Origin: Streptomyces lienomycini | Lineage (GTDB): Bacteria; Actinomycetota; Actinomycetes; Streptomycetales; Streptomycetaceae | Direction: 5' to 3' | DNA length: 64,000 nucleotides | Assembly (NCBI RefSeq): GCF_027947595.1 | Contig: NZ_CP116257.1 | Coordinates: forward strand, 620,001 to 684,000 | Shown here: in pieces, positions 20,315 to 30,624 of the stretch | How the letters are laid out: every line of letters starts with the position of its first letter | How positions within the stretch are numbered: the first letter of the stretch is position 1 | Translations under genes and position numbers: made by a program | Notes under the pieces: generated by a model | Databases searched by the model: none | Told to the model about the DNA's origin: nothing | What the model saw: only the letters and a program-made list of their open reading frames with translations

Positions 20315-20984
20315 GTGCAGGAATCACCCAACATGCCTGTTGACCTTGGTCTGGGGGGTTTGTGGCTCTTGATCCTTTGCGGTTGCCAACCCCCAACTGG
20401 CTTGCGGGGCAAAGGGAGGGCACAGGTGGCGACGGGGTTGCCTGCCGGCGGCCCGGCGTGAGCCAACTCACTGGCCTCAACAAGCGCGGCAAAACGGGCA
20501 TTAACCTCAACAGGGCGCCAATCGGCCACGGGTGGGGACGGCTTCGGGTGTCGAGCGCCCGGGGGAGGGAAACGAGGGGTGGGGGAGCGCGCGCCGCGCC
20601 TGTCGAGCGGGCGCGCGTGCCGATCGGGTGACGTTCTCGAAGCGCGGGCCGTTGGGAGGGGTGATGGGATCTTCGGTGGTGGGGGTCTTCGGTGGTGAGG
20701 ATCTTCGGCGGCGGGGATCCCCGGTGGCGTGGATCTTCGAGGGCGGTTTCCGCTCCGCTCGTACTCCGGGGCGCGTCCCCTCCGGCTCCTCGGGCGAGGT
20801 CCGTCAAAATCTGCTCATATCACCTGATCAAAAACATACCGTTCATGATCCGATACCGACCGGCCTGTAACCGTGGGCGCTAGCGGTGATCGAAACGTGA
20901 CCGGATACGCTGACTTGAGTGGTGGCAGCGACCTATCGACAACCGGGTAATCGCCAGTAGACACCAGCAGACAGGAGACCCCTC
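20315..20984. other. Long non-coding region before the polyprenyl synthase gene
   Basis: The 670 bp carry no credible gene. A block of about five imperfect GGATCTTCGGTGGTG-like units lies at 20667-20747, followed by an unusually AT-rich stretch at about 20810-20870. That stretch is the likely promoter zone for the downstream gene, but I could not pick a single convincing hexamer pair. Confidence 0.5.
20667..20747. repeat. Imperfect ~15-bp tandem repeats (GGATCTTCGGTGGTG-like)
   Basis: About five degenerate units alternate TCTTCGGTGGTG, TCTTCGGCGGCG, TCCCCGGTGGCG and TCTTCGAGGGCG cores. It is non-coding, between the riboswitch promoter and the polyprenyl synthase gene. Function is unknown. 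Confidence 0.7.
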
Positions 20985-21995
20985 GTGACCGTCGTCGGGC
21001 CGTTCGGGCTGAGCGTGCGGGACCAGGCTCTGGAAGCCGATGTCCAGGCCGGATTGGTTGCTGTCGAGGAAGGGTTGCTTGAGGCAACCAAAAGCGAGGT
21101 GCCGTTCATCACGGGAGCCGCCCAGCACCTGGTGCGGGCCGGCGGGAAGCGGTTCCGGCCGCTGCTGGTGATGCTCTCCTCCCAGTTCGGCGACCCCTAC
21201 GCCCCCGGCATCGTGCCTTCCGCCGTGGTCGTGGAGCTGACCCACCTGGCCACGCTCTACCACGACGACGTGATGGACGAGGCCGCCGTGCGGCGCGGGG
21301 TGCCCAGCGCGAACACCCGCTGGGACAACTCGGTCGCGGTCCTCACCGGCGACTTCCTGTTCGCGCGCGCCTCGCAGATCCTCGCCGACCTCGGCCCCGA
21401 GGCGGTCCGGGTCCAGGCCCTCGCGTTCGAGCGGCTGGTCACCGGCCAGATCCTGGAGACGGCGGGACCGCAGGACGGCCGGGACCCGGTCGACCACTAC
21501 CTGGACGTGCTGGGCGGCAAGACCGGCTCCCTGGTGGCGGTCTCCTGCCGGTTCGGCGCGATGATGTCCGGCGCCGACGAGACGGTCGTGGACGTCCTGA
21601 CCCAGTACGGCGAGCGGCTCGGCGTCGCCTTCCAGCTCGCGGACGACGTCCTGGACATCGCCTCCGACTCCGACGAGTCCGGCAAGACGCCCGGCACGGA
21701 CCTGCGCGAGGGCATCCCCACGCTGCCGGTGCTGCGGCTGCGCGAGCGGGCGGCCCGGCTGGGGCTCGCCGAGGACATCGCGCTGTGCGAGCTGCTCGAC
21801 TCCGATCTGAGCGACGACGCGCGGCACGGCGAGGCGCTGCGCCTGCTGCGCGCCCACCCCGCCCTCGAACAGGCGCGGAGGGACACCGTCCGGTACGCCG
21901 AGGAGGCCCGGGCGGCGCTCGCCCCGCTGCGCGAGTGCGACGCGAAGGTCGCGCTGCTGGAGCTGTGCGACGCGGTGGTGCACCGGGCGGGCTGA
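20985..21995 (+). CDS. Polyprenyl diphosphate synthase (long-chain, trans)
   Basis: The 336-residue trans-prenyltransferase has both Mg-binding motifs: DDVMD at residues 94-98 (in LATLYHDDVMDEA) and DDVLD at 220-224 (in FQLADDVLDIASDSD). GGKRFRP at 53-59 and GKTGSLVAVSC near 178 are also present. It condenses IPP onto allylic diphosphates; small residues before the first motif fit a long product. In a Streptomyces respiratory context the likely product is the menaquinone side-chain precursor. Product length is inferred. GTG 20985 follows AGGAG at 8 nt. Confidence 0.92.
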   Translation: MTVVGPFGLSVRDQALEADVQAGLVAVEEGLLEATKSEVPFITGAAQHLVRAGGKRFRPLLVMLSSQFGDPYAPGIVPSAVVVELTHLATLYHDDVMDEAAVRRGVPSANTRWDNSVAVLTGDFLFARASQILADLGPEAVRVQALAFERLVTGQILETAGPQDGRDPVDHYLDVLGGKTGSLVAVSCRFGAMMSGADETVVDVLTQYGERLGVAFQLADDVLDIASDSDESGKTPGTDLREGIPTLPVLRLRERAARLGLAEDIALCELLDSDLSDDARHGEALRLLRAHPALEQARRDTVRYAEEARAALAPLRECDAKVALLELCDAVVHRAG

Positions 21996-22305
21996 CCGCT
22001 CCCCTCGCGGGTGCGTGCCGCGCCGTCCGCCCGGTCCACTCGTGACGCCCGTCACGAGTGCGACCGTTCGTCGCCGGGCGGCGTACTCCGCCCCTACGGG
22101 CTGGGGGAGCCGTCGCTCCTCCGTGTCATCCCGCAGGAGTAGGCGGAGTTGAGCCCGCGGTCTGACGATTCCGCTCCGGTGATTTGGTCAGATGGACACC
22201 ACGGAAAACACCAATCCTCACCGATTCGGGTGAGAATGGCGGCTCACGGGTGAACGAGTGCGAGGTCGCGAGACAGCCGCCGCCGACGACGGAGGTAGGG
22301 CACAC
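21996..22305. other. Intergenic region with terminator, before LolA-like gene
   Basis: The 310 bp hold the hairpin at 22037-22060. Further on, ACTCCGCC near 22086 and GGCGGAGT near 22145 are complementary arms that could fold a leader structure. I see no gene. Confidence 0.5.
22037..22060 (+). terminator. Terminator hairpin after polyprenyl synthase gene
   Basis: A perfect 10-bp stem CACTCGTGAC/GTCACGAGTG with a GCCC loop lies 42 bp past the stop. Confidence 0.6.
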
Positions 22306-23544
22306 ATGGCACCGATCGATTCCGACGACAACACGACCGCCGGTGAGGGCGAGGAGCTGCGGGCCGGACGGCGCAGGGCCGCGCGGTACGTCGTCCCGGT
22401 GGCGGTGATGGGAGTGGCGGCCGCGACGATCGGGCTCGTGCCCGCGCTCGCCGACTCCGGGGACCCCGACCTGCCGAAGATCACGGCGGAGCAGCTCGTC
22501 CAGAAGATCGCCGAGTCGGACACCCAGCAGATGTCCGGCACGGTGCGGATCAGCACGGACCTGGGGCTGCCGGACCTCGGCGGGCTGGAGAGCGGCCTGC
22601 TGTCCGGCATGTCCGCGGGGCCCGGCTCCGGCGGCGACGGCGAGGGCTCCGCCGCCGACCCGTCGGCCAAGCTCACCGAGCTGGTGTCCGGCAGCCACAC
22701 CCTGCGCGTCGCGGCCGACGGCCCCGACCGGCAGAAGGTGTCCCTGCTGGAGGACGCCGCCGAGTACAGCCTGATCCACAACGGCAAGGACGTCTGGGGC
22801 TACGACAGCAAGTCCAACGAGGTCTACCACTCCACCGGCCCGGGCTCCGCCGAGCGGCCGGAGAAGGACGTGCCGGCCACTCCGAAGGACTTCGCCGACC
22901 AGGCCCTCAAGGCGATCGACGACACCACGTCCGTGACCGTCGGCGGCACCGCTCAGGTGGCCGGCCGGGACGCGTACCGACTGGTCGTCGAGCCCAGGCA
23001 GGACGGTTCCACGGTCGGCGCCATCACCGTGGCCGTGGACGCCGAGACCGGGACGCCGCTGAAGTTCACGCTGACCCCCGCGAGCGGCGGAGCCGCCGTC
23101 GTGGACGCGGGCTTCACCAAGGTCAGCTTCGCCAAGCCGGACGCGTCGACGTTCGACTTCACCCCGCCCGAGGGAGCGAAGGTCACCGAGGGCGACGAGG
23201 GCGACGAGGGCGCCAAGACCCCGGACCACGGCCGCGAGGCCGAGGACCTGGGCGGCCTCGCCGGTGACCTGGGCGGCCTCGACGTGATCGGCGAGGGCTG
23301 GAACTCCGTCGCCGCCTTCGACACCGGCGCCCGGGGCGGCCTGCCCACGGCCTCCGCCGGAGGCGACCTCGGCGACCTCGGCGGCTTCCTCGGCTCCTTC
23401 GGCGACCAGGTCAAGGGCGACTTCGGCTCCGGCACCGTCTTCAAGACCCGCCTGGTCAACGCCCTGATCACGGACGACGGCAAGGTCTACGCCGGTGCGG
23501 TCACCAAGGACGCGCTGGTGAAGGCGGCCGACGCCGCGCAGTAG
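22306..23544 (+). CDS. Secreted/anchored LolA-like lipoprotein-carrier-fold protein
   Basis: The 412-residue protein has a basic N-terminus and one hydrophobic segment (about 30-55, YVVPVAVMGVAAATIGLVPALA), so it is exported or anchored. LPKITAEQLVQKIAESDTQQMSGTVRISTDLGLP and later VAGRDAYRLVVEPR and VDAETGTPLKFTL fit the LolA/RseB-like fold seen in actinobacterial proteins of this type. A Gly/Asp-rich linker with GGLAGDLGGLD-like repeats is near 325-385. GGAGG is 10 nt before ATG 22306; an in-frame ATG 16 codons upstream lacks an RBS. It leads into the ABC transporter genes 90 bp on, so it may work with them. Confidence 0.8.
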   Translation: MAPIDSDDNTTAGEGEELRAGRRRAARYVVPVAVMGVAAATIGLVPALADSGDPDLPKITAEQLVQKIAESDTQQMSGTVRISTDLGLPDLGGLESGLLSGMSAGPGSGGDGEGSAADPSAKLTELVSGSHTLRVAADGPDRQKVSLLEDAAEYSLIHNGKDVWGYDSKSNEVYHSTGPGSAERPEKDVPATPKDFADQALKAIDDTTSVTVGGTAQVAGRDAYRLVVEPRQDGSTVGAITVAVDAETGTPLKFTLTPASGGAAVVDAGFTKVSFAKPDASTFDFTPPEGAKVTEGDEGDEGAKTPDHGREAEDLGGLAGDLGGLDVIGEGWNSVAAFDTGARGGLPTASAGGDLGDLGGFLGSFGDQVKGDFGSGTVFKTRLVNALITDDGKVYAGAVTKDALVKAADAAQ

Positions 23545-23634
23545 GAGGTACGGCGCAGCCCAGCCGTACGGCGAAGCGGCCGTGGAAGGCGCAGAGGCCG
23601 AAGCGGCCCAAGAGGACGAGAAGAGAGGGAGCCG

Positions 23635-24618
23635 ATGGCCGGACCGTCCGTCACGGAGCCGGAGCGCCCGGACCGGGGGAGCGCGGCGGACGCCGTCATC
23701 GCCACCCGCGCGCTCACCAAGCGCTACCGCGGCGGACAACTCGCCGTCGACGGTCTCGACCTGACCGTCCCGGCGGGCAGCGTCTTCGGCTTCCTCGGCC
23801 CCAACGGCTCCGGCAAGACCACCACCATCCGCATGCTGATGGGCCTGATCGAACCCACCTCGGGCAGCGCCCGGGTGCTCGGCCGGCCCATGCCGCGCGC
23901 GGCCCGCACCGTACTGCCCCGGGTCGGCGCCCTCATCGAGGGCCCGGCCCTGTACGGCTTCCTCTCCGGCCGCGACAACCTGCTGCGCTACGACGCCGCC
24001 GACCCCACCGCCGACCCGCGCACCCGGCGCGAGCGCGTCGCCGCCGCGCTGGACCGGGTGGGTCTCGCGGCGGCCGGCGGCAAGAAGGCGAAGGCGTACT
24101 CGCTCGGCATGAAGCAGCGCCTCGGCCTCGCCGCGGCGCTGCTCCAGCCGCGCCGCCTGCTCGTCCTGGACGAGCCGACCAACGGACTCGACCCCCAGGG
24201 CATGCGCGAGATCCGCACCCTCGTCCGTGAACTGGCCTCCGACGGCACCACCGTCTTCCTCTCCTCCCACCTCCTGGACGAGATCGAGCAGGTCTGCACC
24301 CACGCCGCCGTGATGGCACAGGGCCGCCTGATCACCCAGGGCGCGGTGGCCGACCTGGCGGCCGGTGCGCGCGGCCGGCTGGCGGTGACCACGCCGGACG
24401 CGGGCGACGCGGCCCGGGTGCTGAAGGAGCAGGGGGCCGCGGACGTGGTCGTCGACGGGGACCGGGTGACGGCGGAACCACCGGAGCGCGACCTGGCCGA
24501 GGTGAACGCGGCGCTGGTCGCGGCCCGCGTCAGGGTCCGGGGCTTCGTTCTGGAACGCGCCTCGCTGGAGGACGCGTTCGTGGCGCTGACCGGGGAGGGT
24601 TTCGATGTCGCGGGCTGA
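23635..24618 (+). CDS. ABC transporter ATP-binding protein
   Basis: The 327-residue cytosolic ATPase has Walker A GPNGSGKTT (near 58-66), a YSLGMKQRL signature (near 155), Walker B LLVLDEPTNGLDP (near 175) and a switch histidine in FLSSHLLDEIEQ. It belongs to the ABC-2/DrrA-like export group, with a ~80-residue C-terminal domain that includes VRVRGFVLERASLEDAFVALTGE. It pairs with the permease whose start lies within its 3' end. Substrate unknown; the LolA-like gene upstream suggests an envelope-linked role. Confidence 0.95.
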   Translation: MAGPSVTEPERPDRGSAADAVIATRALTKRYRGGQLAVDGLDLTVPAGSVFGFLGPNGSGKTTTIRMLMGLIEPTSGSARVLGRPMPRAARTVLPRVGALIEGPALYGFLSGRDNLLRYDAADPTADPRTRRERVAAALDRVGLAAAGGKKAKAYSLGMKQRLGLAAALLQPRRLLVLDEPTNGLDPQGMREIRTLVRELASDGTTVFLSSHLLDEIEQVCTHAAVMAQGRLITQGAVADLAAGARGRLAVTTPDAGDAARVLKEQGAADVVVDGDRVTAEPPERDLAEVNAALVAARVRVRGFVLERASLEDAFVALTGEGFDVAG

Positions 24619-25540
24619 AGCACCGGGGGAGCCGATGCCGAAGGCCGCGGCGACGAGCGGGACGCCGGGCCCCGGGCCGGAAGCGGTGCGGACTCCGGGT
24701 CCGCTGTGGTCCCTCGGGCTGCTCCGCAGCGAGCTGGTGACCACCTTCCGGCGCTGGCGCACCCTCGCCCTGCTGGCCGTGCTCGCCGCCGTGCCGGTCC
24801 TGGTGGGCATCGCCGTGCGGATCGAGACGAGCGACGGGTCCTCGCCGGGCGGCGGGGGCGGCGGTCAGGGACCGGCGTTCATCTCGCAGGTCAGCAACAA
24901 CGGCCTGTTCCTGGTCTTCACCGCGCTCGCCGCGACCCTTCCGTTCTTCCTGCCGATGGCCATCGGCGTCGTCGCGGGCGACGCGATCGCGGGCGAGGCG
25001 AGTGCGGGCACGCTCCGCTACCTGCTGGTCGCCCCGGCCGGGCGGTCCCGGCTGCTGCTCACCAAGTACGCGACGGTGATCGCCTTCTGCCTCGCGGCCA
25101 CCCTGGTGGTCGCGGTCTCGGCGCTCGCGGTCGGCGCGCTGCTGTTCCCGGTCGGCGACCTGATCACCATCTCCGGCACCCGGATCAGCTACACCGAGGG
25201 CCTGGGCCGGGCGCTGCTGATCGCCCTGGTCGTGGCCGCCTCACTCGTCGGCGTCGCGGCCCTCGGCCTGTTCGTCTCCACCCTGACCGGCAGCGGCATC
25301 GCGGCGATGGCGACCACGGTGGGGCTGCTGATCACCGTCCAGATCCTCGACCAGATCCCGCAGCTCGACGCCCTCCAGCCGTACTTCTTCTCCCACTACT
25401 GGCTGTCCTTCGCCGACGTGATGCGCGAGCCGGTCTACTGGGACGACCTGGTGAGGAACCTCGGTCTCCAGGCCCTCTACGCGGCGGTCTTCGGCTCGGC
25501 GGCCTGGGCCCGGTTCACGGCGAAGGACATCACCTCGTAG
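24605..25540 (+). CDS. ABC-2 type transporter permease
   Basis: The 311-residue protein has six hydrophobic helices (about 55-75, 95-125, 150-180, 195-225, 235-255 and 285-305) and the ABC-2 permease pattern AGEASAGTLRYLLVAPAGRSRLLLTKY. The ATG at 24605 overlaps the ATPase gene by 14 bp and has GGGGAGGG upstream. It forms the membrane channel of an exporter with the preceding ATPase. Substrate unknown. Confidence 0.92.
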   Translation: MSRAEAPGEPMPKAAATSGTPGPGPEAVRTPGPLWSLGLLRSELVTTFRRWRTLALLAVLAAVPVLVGIAVRIETSDGSSPGGGGGGQGPAFISQVSNNGLFLVFTALAATLPFFLPMAIGVVAGDAIAGEASAGTLRYLLVAPAGRSRLLLTKYATVIAFCLAATLVVAVSALAVGALLFPVGDLITISGTRISYTEGLGRALLIALVVAASLVGVAALGLFVSTLTGSGIAAMATTVGLLITVQILDQIPQLDALQPYFFSHYWLSFADVMREPVYWDDLVRNLGLQALYAAVFGSAAWARFTAKDITS

Positions 25541-25763
25541 TCGAGGCACGCCACCCTCGTGGAGGCGTACGGCGGGGGGCGTCGAGACCTCGCTGCCGAT
25601 GTCCGCGCCGACCCACCGATACGGGCGTGACCTCCTGGAACGAGCCTGTGACACCCCGGTGACGTGAGAATCGCGAGTGAGCGGAGACACTCGACAGTAG
25701 GTGCATGACAGGCATGACAGGCTCTGGACGGTACGGAACGCGATCCGCCGACGGAAGCCGCCG

Positions 25764-27152
25764 ATGAGTGGGGGAACGATGTCTCGACTCGGCCGCGACG
25801 AACCGCGGGACGACGAGCGCGCCGAGCGCTCGCCCGATCCCGCGGCGACGCCGATCGATGTCCGCGTACCGGAAGCGGGCACCGGCGCACGCGGTGCCTC
25901 GGTCGACGGTGCACTGGTCGTCGCGGCGCCGGGCGAGGAGATCCAGAACGTCGTCCTGAAGCGTCTCCACCGCCTCGCCGTCGCCGCCGGCCGCCCCGTC
26001 CTCGCCACGATCCACGACCGGCGCATCGGCTACTCCGTTCCGCTCCGGGTCGACCCGGACGGCTCCAGCCACCTCGCCGCGGAACCGGTGCCGACGGCCC
26101 CCGACGAGGCTCCCGGCCAGAAGCCCGACGAGGCTCCCGGCCAGAACCCCGGCCAGAAGCCCGGTCAGCTCCTCGAACCGGCTTCCGAGGAGGCGGCCGC
26201 ACGGAAGGAGCGGCCCACCCAGGTCCTGCGCTCGCTGGAGCCGGTGCGGGACGCCGTCCCGACGTTCACGCTGCGCGCCCTGCCGGAACCGGCCGGGGAC
26301 ACGGCACCCGCGCCTGCGGCTTCCGTGCCCCTCGCTCCCGGCACGGTGGCGCCGCCGACGGGGGCGTTCGGGCCGCCGCCCCGCATGGAACCGCCCGTCG
26401 CGCTCCGCCCGGCCGCCGTGCCCGGGGCCGCCCCCGCGCCGGAGCCGGTAGCCGCAGCCCAGCAGATTCCCGTCCCCGCGCCGGTCCCTCTGCCGGAGCC
26501 GCTTCCCGTACCGAAGCCGGTCCCCCTGCCCGAGCCGGTTCACGCGCCCAAGCCGGTTGTGCCGCCCGAGCAGGACGCCGCCGCCCTTCTCTCGGACCCC
26601 GGCCTCAGGCCCACCCCCGCCCGCGGTTTCGACGCCGTGGCCGAGGCCGTGCTCGGGGACGAACCGATCACCGTGCCCGGCGACGCCACCACCCCCGCGC
26701 TCCTGGCGGAACCGACGGCCCGGATCAACGAGGCCGTCAAGGAAGGGCGTACCCAGGACGCGGCGCGGCTGGCCGAGCAGACGGTGACGGAGGCTTCGCA
26801 CACGCTGGGGCCGGAGCACCCGGAGGTACTCCGGCTCCGCGAACTCCTCGCGTACATCGCCTACTTGTCCGGCGACCCCGACCGCGCCTTCCGCCTCTCC
26901 CTGGCGCTGGCCCGGATACACCGGCGAGACGGCGACGCGGAGGCCGCGTACGGCAACGTCCAGAGCGCGGCGACCGCCTGGCGTGCCGTACGCGACCCCG
27001 AACAGGGCCTGGAGCTGGGGCGCGACCTGGTCGGCCTGTGGGGCGACCTCGCCGCCGAGGAGGGGCCGGCCGCCGAGGACGCCGAGGAGCTGGAGTCCGC
27101 CCGCACCCGCATGGGCCGCCTCACCGAACGCGCCCGCACCCAGGCCGGGTGA
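25764..27152 (+). CDS. Proline-rich protein with C-terminal TPR-like domain
   Basis: The 462-residue protein has no signal peptide. The N-terminal ~100 residues form a small globular part (VRVPEAGTGARG to YSVPLRVDPDG). Residues 110-290 are low-complexity and Pro/Ala/Glu-rich, including DEAPGQKP repeats and PVPLPEPLPVPKPVPLPEP. The last ~170 residues are helical and TPR-like (ARINEAVKEGRTQDAARLAEQTV, LGPEHPEVLRLRELLAYIAYLSGD). A scaffold or regulatory role is only a guess. Start is ATG 25764 (GGAAG 6 nt upstream) or ATG 25779. Confidence 0.7.
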   Translation: MSGGTMSRLGRDEPRDDERAERSPDPAATPIDVRVPEAGTGARGASVDGALVVAAPGEEIQNVVLKRLHRLAVAAGRPVLATIHDRRIGYSVPLRVDPDGSSHLAAEPVPTAPDEAPGQKPDEAPGQNPGQKPGQLLEPASEEAAARKERPTQVLRSLEPVRDAVPTFTLRALPEPAGDTAPAPAASVPLAPGTVAPPTGAFGPPPRMEPPVALRPAAVPGAAPAPEPVAAAQQIPVPAPVPLPEPLPVPKPVPLPEPVHAPKPVVPPEQDAAALLSDPGLRPTPARGFDAVAEAVLGDEPITVPGDATTPALLAEPTARINEAVKEGRTQDAARLAEQTVTEASHTLGPEHPEVLRLRELLAYIAYLSGDPDRAFRLSLALARIHRRDGDAEAAYGNVQSAATAWRAVRDPEQGLELGRDLVGLWGDLAAEEGPAAEDAEELESARTRMGRLTERARTQAG

Positions 27153-27192
27153 CCGGCGCGGCTCGCACGGGCGCGCGGGTGGCGGGCGGGTC

Positions 27193-28170
<978 letters not shown>

Positions 28171-28312
28171 CTAGGGGGCCCCTGGGGAAGGGACCCCGCA
28201 GTGAATGGGGTGCCTGGATGGTGTGGCCGGGGCTGACCGCCCGTCAAGACCGTTATCCGGCCACGGGGTCGCACATACCGGAGTCCGCCCGGTCGCCCCC
28301 GGCGGACCCGTC

Positions 28313-28783
28313 CTAGTGGACGCAGAACTCGTTCCCCTCGGGGTCCGCCATCACCACCCACTCCCCGCCCGGTTCCTTCACCTGCCGCAGCACGCTCGCC
28401 CCCAGCGCCCGGAGCCGGGCGACCTCCTCCTCGCGCCGCCCGTCCACCGAGTGCACGTCGAGGTGGACCCGGTTCTTGGCGGTCTTGGCCTCCGGTACGC
28501 GCTGGAACAGCAGCCGCCGCCCCAGCCCTGTGCCGCTCTCCTCCTGGAACGGGTCGTCGGGATGCCGTACCGCGGCCAGATCCCGCCAGGCGCGGCGGCC
28601 CCCGTACTCGACGGTCAGCTCGGCCGGTACCGCCCCGGACCCCAGCAGTCTCTCGATGAGCGCGCTGTTGTCCTCCACCTCGTAGTGGAGGGCCCCGGCC
28701 CAGAAGCCGGCCTGCTCGTGCGGGGCGGCGGCATCGATGACGATCTTGAAGTGCAGAGGGGCGGGCCCCGAGGTCGATGTCAT
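28313..28783 (-). CDS. VOC-family (glyoxalase-like) protein
   Basis: The 156-residue cytosolic protein has the paired beta-alpha-beta-beta-beta pattern of glyoxalase/bleomycin-resistance proteins: LHFKIVIDAAAPHEQAGFWAGAL at the N-terminus, KNRVHLDVHS in the middle (metal-site His) and WVVMADPEGNEFCVH at the end (Glu ligand). The actinobacterial DUF4166/glyoxalase_6-like form usually has unknown substrate. It is divergent from the CGNR gene, with an 86-bp shared promoter region. Confidence 0.85.
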   Translation of the reverse strand: MTSTSGPAPLHFKIVIDAAAPHEQAGFWAGALHYEVEDNSALIERLLGSGAVPAELTVEYGGRRAWRDLAAVRHPDDPFQEESGTGLGRRLLFQRVPEAKTAKNRVHLDVHSVDGRREEEVARLRALGASVLRQVKEPGGEWVVMADPEGNEFCVH

Positions 28784-28869
28784 GTAATCACTTGTACTGG
28801 TTGCATGAGTGAGCGGGCAGTGGAACCGCCGAAGCCGCCCCCGGAGCGCTCCCCCGGACTGACGCTGGT

Positions 28870-29442
28870 GTGTCGCACGCGGGCAGGCCGTACCGCTTCG
28901 ACCCGGGCGCGCTCTGTCTGGAACTCCTGACGACCGGAGGGCCGGGCGCCTACGCGCGCTGGGAGGTGCTGCACGAGCCCGCCGACCTGCCGGCCTGGGC
29001 CGGCCGCAGCCGACTGCCGGACGTGCCGGACCTGGCCGTGGACCGGCAGGACGTGGAGGGGGCCAGGGCCCTGCGCGACGCCCTCTTCCCGCTCACCGCC
29101 GACCGGGCCCACGGGCGCCCGCTCCGGCCCGGCCACCTGGACGCCGTCAACGCGGCGGCGGCCCGGCCCCCGCTCGTCGCCCGCGTCGAGCCGGACGGCA
29201 CCCGTGGCTGGGCGCCGGGCGCCACGGGGACCCGGCTGCTCTCGACGGTGGCGCGCGACGCGATCGAACTGTTCACCGGCCCGTACGCGGGCCGCATCCG
29301 CGAGTGCGGCGCCCAGGACTGCCGACTGCTCTTCGTCGACACCTCACGGCCCGGCCGCCGCCGCTGGTGCGCGATGGAACACTGCGGCAACCGCGAGAAG
29401 GCCCGGGCGCACCGGGCGCACCGCGCGCCCGACACGCACTGA
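28870..29442 (+). CDS. CGNR zinc-finger family transcriptional regulator
   Basis: The 190-residue protein has an N-terminal ABATE-type domain (CLELLTTGG, ALRDALFPLTAD) and a C-terminal CGNR zinc finger: CGAQDCRLLFVDTSRPGRRRWC then CGNREKARAHR, with four cysteines placed as in the family. It probably binds DNA or a stress ligand. GTG 28870 is the only start after an upstream in-frame stop at 28810, and it has no RBS. Confidence 0.85.
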   Translation: MSHAGRPYRFDPGALCLELLTTGGPGAYARWEVLHEPADLPAWAGRSRLPDVPDLAVDRQDVEGARALRDALFPLTADRAHGRPLRPGHLDAVNAAAARPPLVARVEPDGTRGWAPGATGTRLLSTVARDAIELFTGPYAGRIRECGAQDCRLLFVDTSRPGRRRWCAMEHCGNREKARAHRAHRAPDTH

Positions 29443-29489
29443 CCCGTGCTCACGCGGGGCCGGCGCGGCTTCCCCGCCCTGCTGCCGGG

Positions 29490-30566
29490 TTACTGCGGGG
29501 ACGCTTCTGTGAGACCCGGCGCTGGTGACTGTGCCGGTGCCGGTGCCGGTGCCGGTGCCTCGGCCTGTGCGGGCGCCCCGGACGCCACGACCCCCGGCTC
29601 CCGTGCGACGGCGTCGCCCTTGACCGGGGGCACGCCCGCCCCCGTGCGGTCCAACTGCGCCCGCAGCGCCCGCGCGGTGCGGCGAGCCGTGCGCAAGGCG
29701 TCCCAGGTGAGCAGGGCGAGCGCCACCCAGACCAGAGCGAAACCGGCCCAGCGCTCGGGCGGCATGTCCTCGCCGAAGTAGAGGATGCCGAGCACGAACT
29801 GGAAGACCGGCGCCAGGTACTGCAGCAGCCCCAGTGTCGACAGCGGCACGCGGATCGCCGCCGCGCCGAAGCAGACCAGGGGGATGGCGGTGACCACACC
29901 GGTCGCCGCGAGCAGGGCCGAGTGCCCGAGGCCCTCCGTGGTGAAGGTCGCCTCGCCCCGCGAGCCCAGCCACAGCAGGTATCCGAGCGCCGGCAGGAAC
30001 TGGATCGCCGTCTCGGCGGTCAGCGACTCGACGCCGCCGAGATCGACCTTCTTCTTGACCAGGCCGTACGTGGCGAAGGAGAAGGCGAGGCAGAGGGAGA
30101 TCCACGGCGGCTGGCCGTAGCCGACGGTGAGGACGAGCACGGCCGCGAAGCCGGTCCCGACGGCCGCCCACTGGGCCGGCCGCAGCCGCTCCTTCAGCAG
30201 CAGCACGCCCATCGCGATGGTGACCAGCGGATTGATGAAGTACCCGAGCGAGGCCTCGACGACATGGCCGCTGTTCACCGCCCAGATGTAGACGCCCCAG
30301 TTGACGGTGATCACCGCGGCGGCCACCGCGACCAGGGCGAGTCTGCGGGGCTGCCGCAGCAGCTCACCGGCCCAGCCCCAGCGCTGTACGAAGAGCAGGG
30401 CGACGGCGACGAAGACGAGGGACCACGCCATCCGGTGGGCGAGGATCTCGCCGGCCCCGGCGGGCTTGAGCAGCGGCCAGAACAGCGGGACGATCCCCCA
30501 CATCCCGTACGCGGCGAAGCCGTTCAGCAGACCTATGCGCTGCTCGTTCTTGGACGACCCGGCCAC
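29490..30566 (-). CDS. rarD: EamA/RarD-family permease
   Basis: The 358-residue protein has ten hydrophobic helices. It opens with GLLNGFAAYGMWGIVPLFW and has EILAHRMAWS near 45 and NWGVYIWAVNSGHVVEASLGYFINPLV near 95-120, all highly characteristic of RarD. It belongs to the drug/metabolite transporter superfamily; substrate unknown. The last 50 residues are an Ala/Pro-rich tail containing an APAPAPAPA run coded by GCCGGT-type repeats. GTG 30566 follows GGGAGG at about 4 nt. Confidence 0.93.
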   Translation of the reverse strand: MAGSSKNEQRIGLLNGFAAYGMWGIVPLFWPLLKPAGAGEILAHRMAWSLVFVAVALLFVQRWGWAGELLRQPRRLALVAVAAAVITVNWGVYIWAVNSGHVVEASLGYFINPLVTIAMGVLLLKERLRPAQWAAVGTGFAAVLVLTVGYGQPPWISLCLAFSFATYGLVKKKVDLGGVESLTAETAIQFLPALGYLLWLGSRGEATFTTEGLGHSALLAATGVVTAIPLVCFGAAAIRVPLSTLGLLQYLAPVFQFVLGILYFGEDMPPERWAGFALVWVALALLTWDALRTARRTARALRAQLDRTGAGVPPVKGDAVAREPGVVASGAPAQAEAPAPAPAPAQSPAPGLTEASPQ

Positions 30567-30624
30567 GGGCACCTCCCTCTCGCACACGGCATGCCGGGGA
30601 CGGACCATGCCAGGACGAAGGTAG

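Noticed and set aside
18762..20807. 681-codon minus-strand frame spanning HAD, transglycosylase leader and intergenic DNA
   Set aside because: It lies opposite a clear HAD gene and runs through the riboswitch; composition is typical of shadow frames.
28870..28872. Earlier start for the CGNR gene
   Set aside because: An in-frame TGA at 28810 blocks any longer frame and no other start codon lies between.
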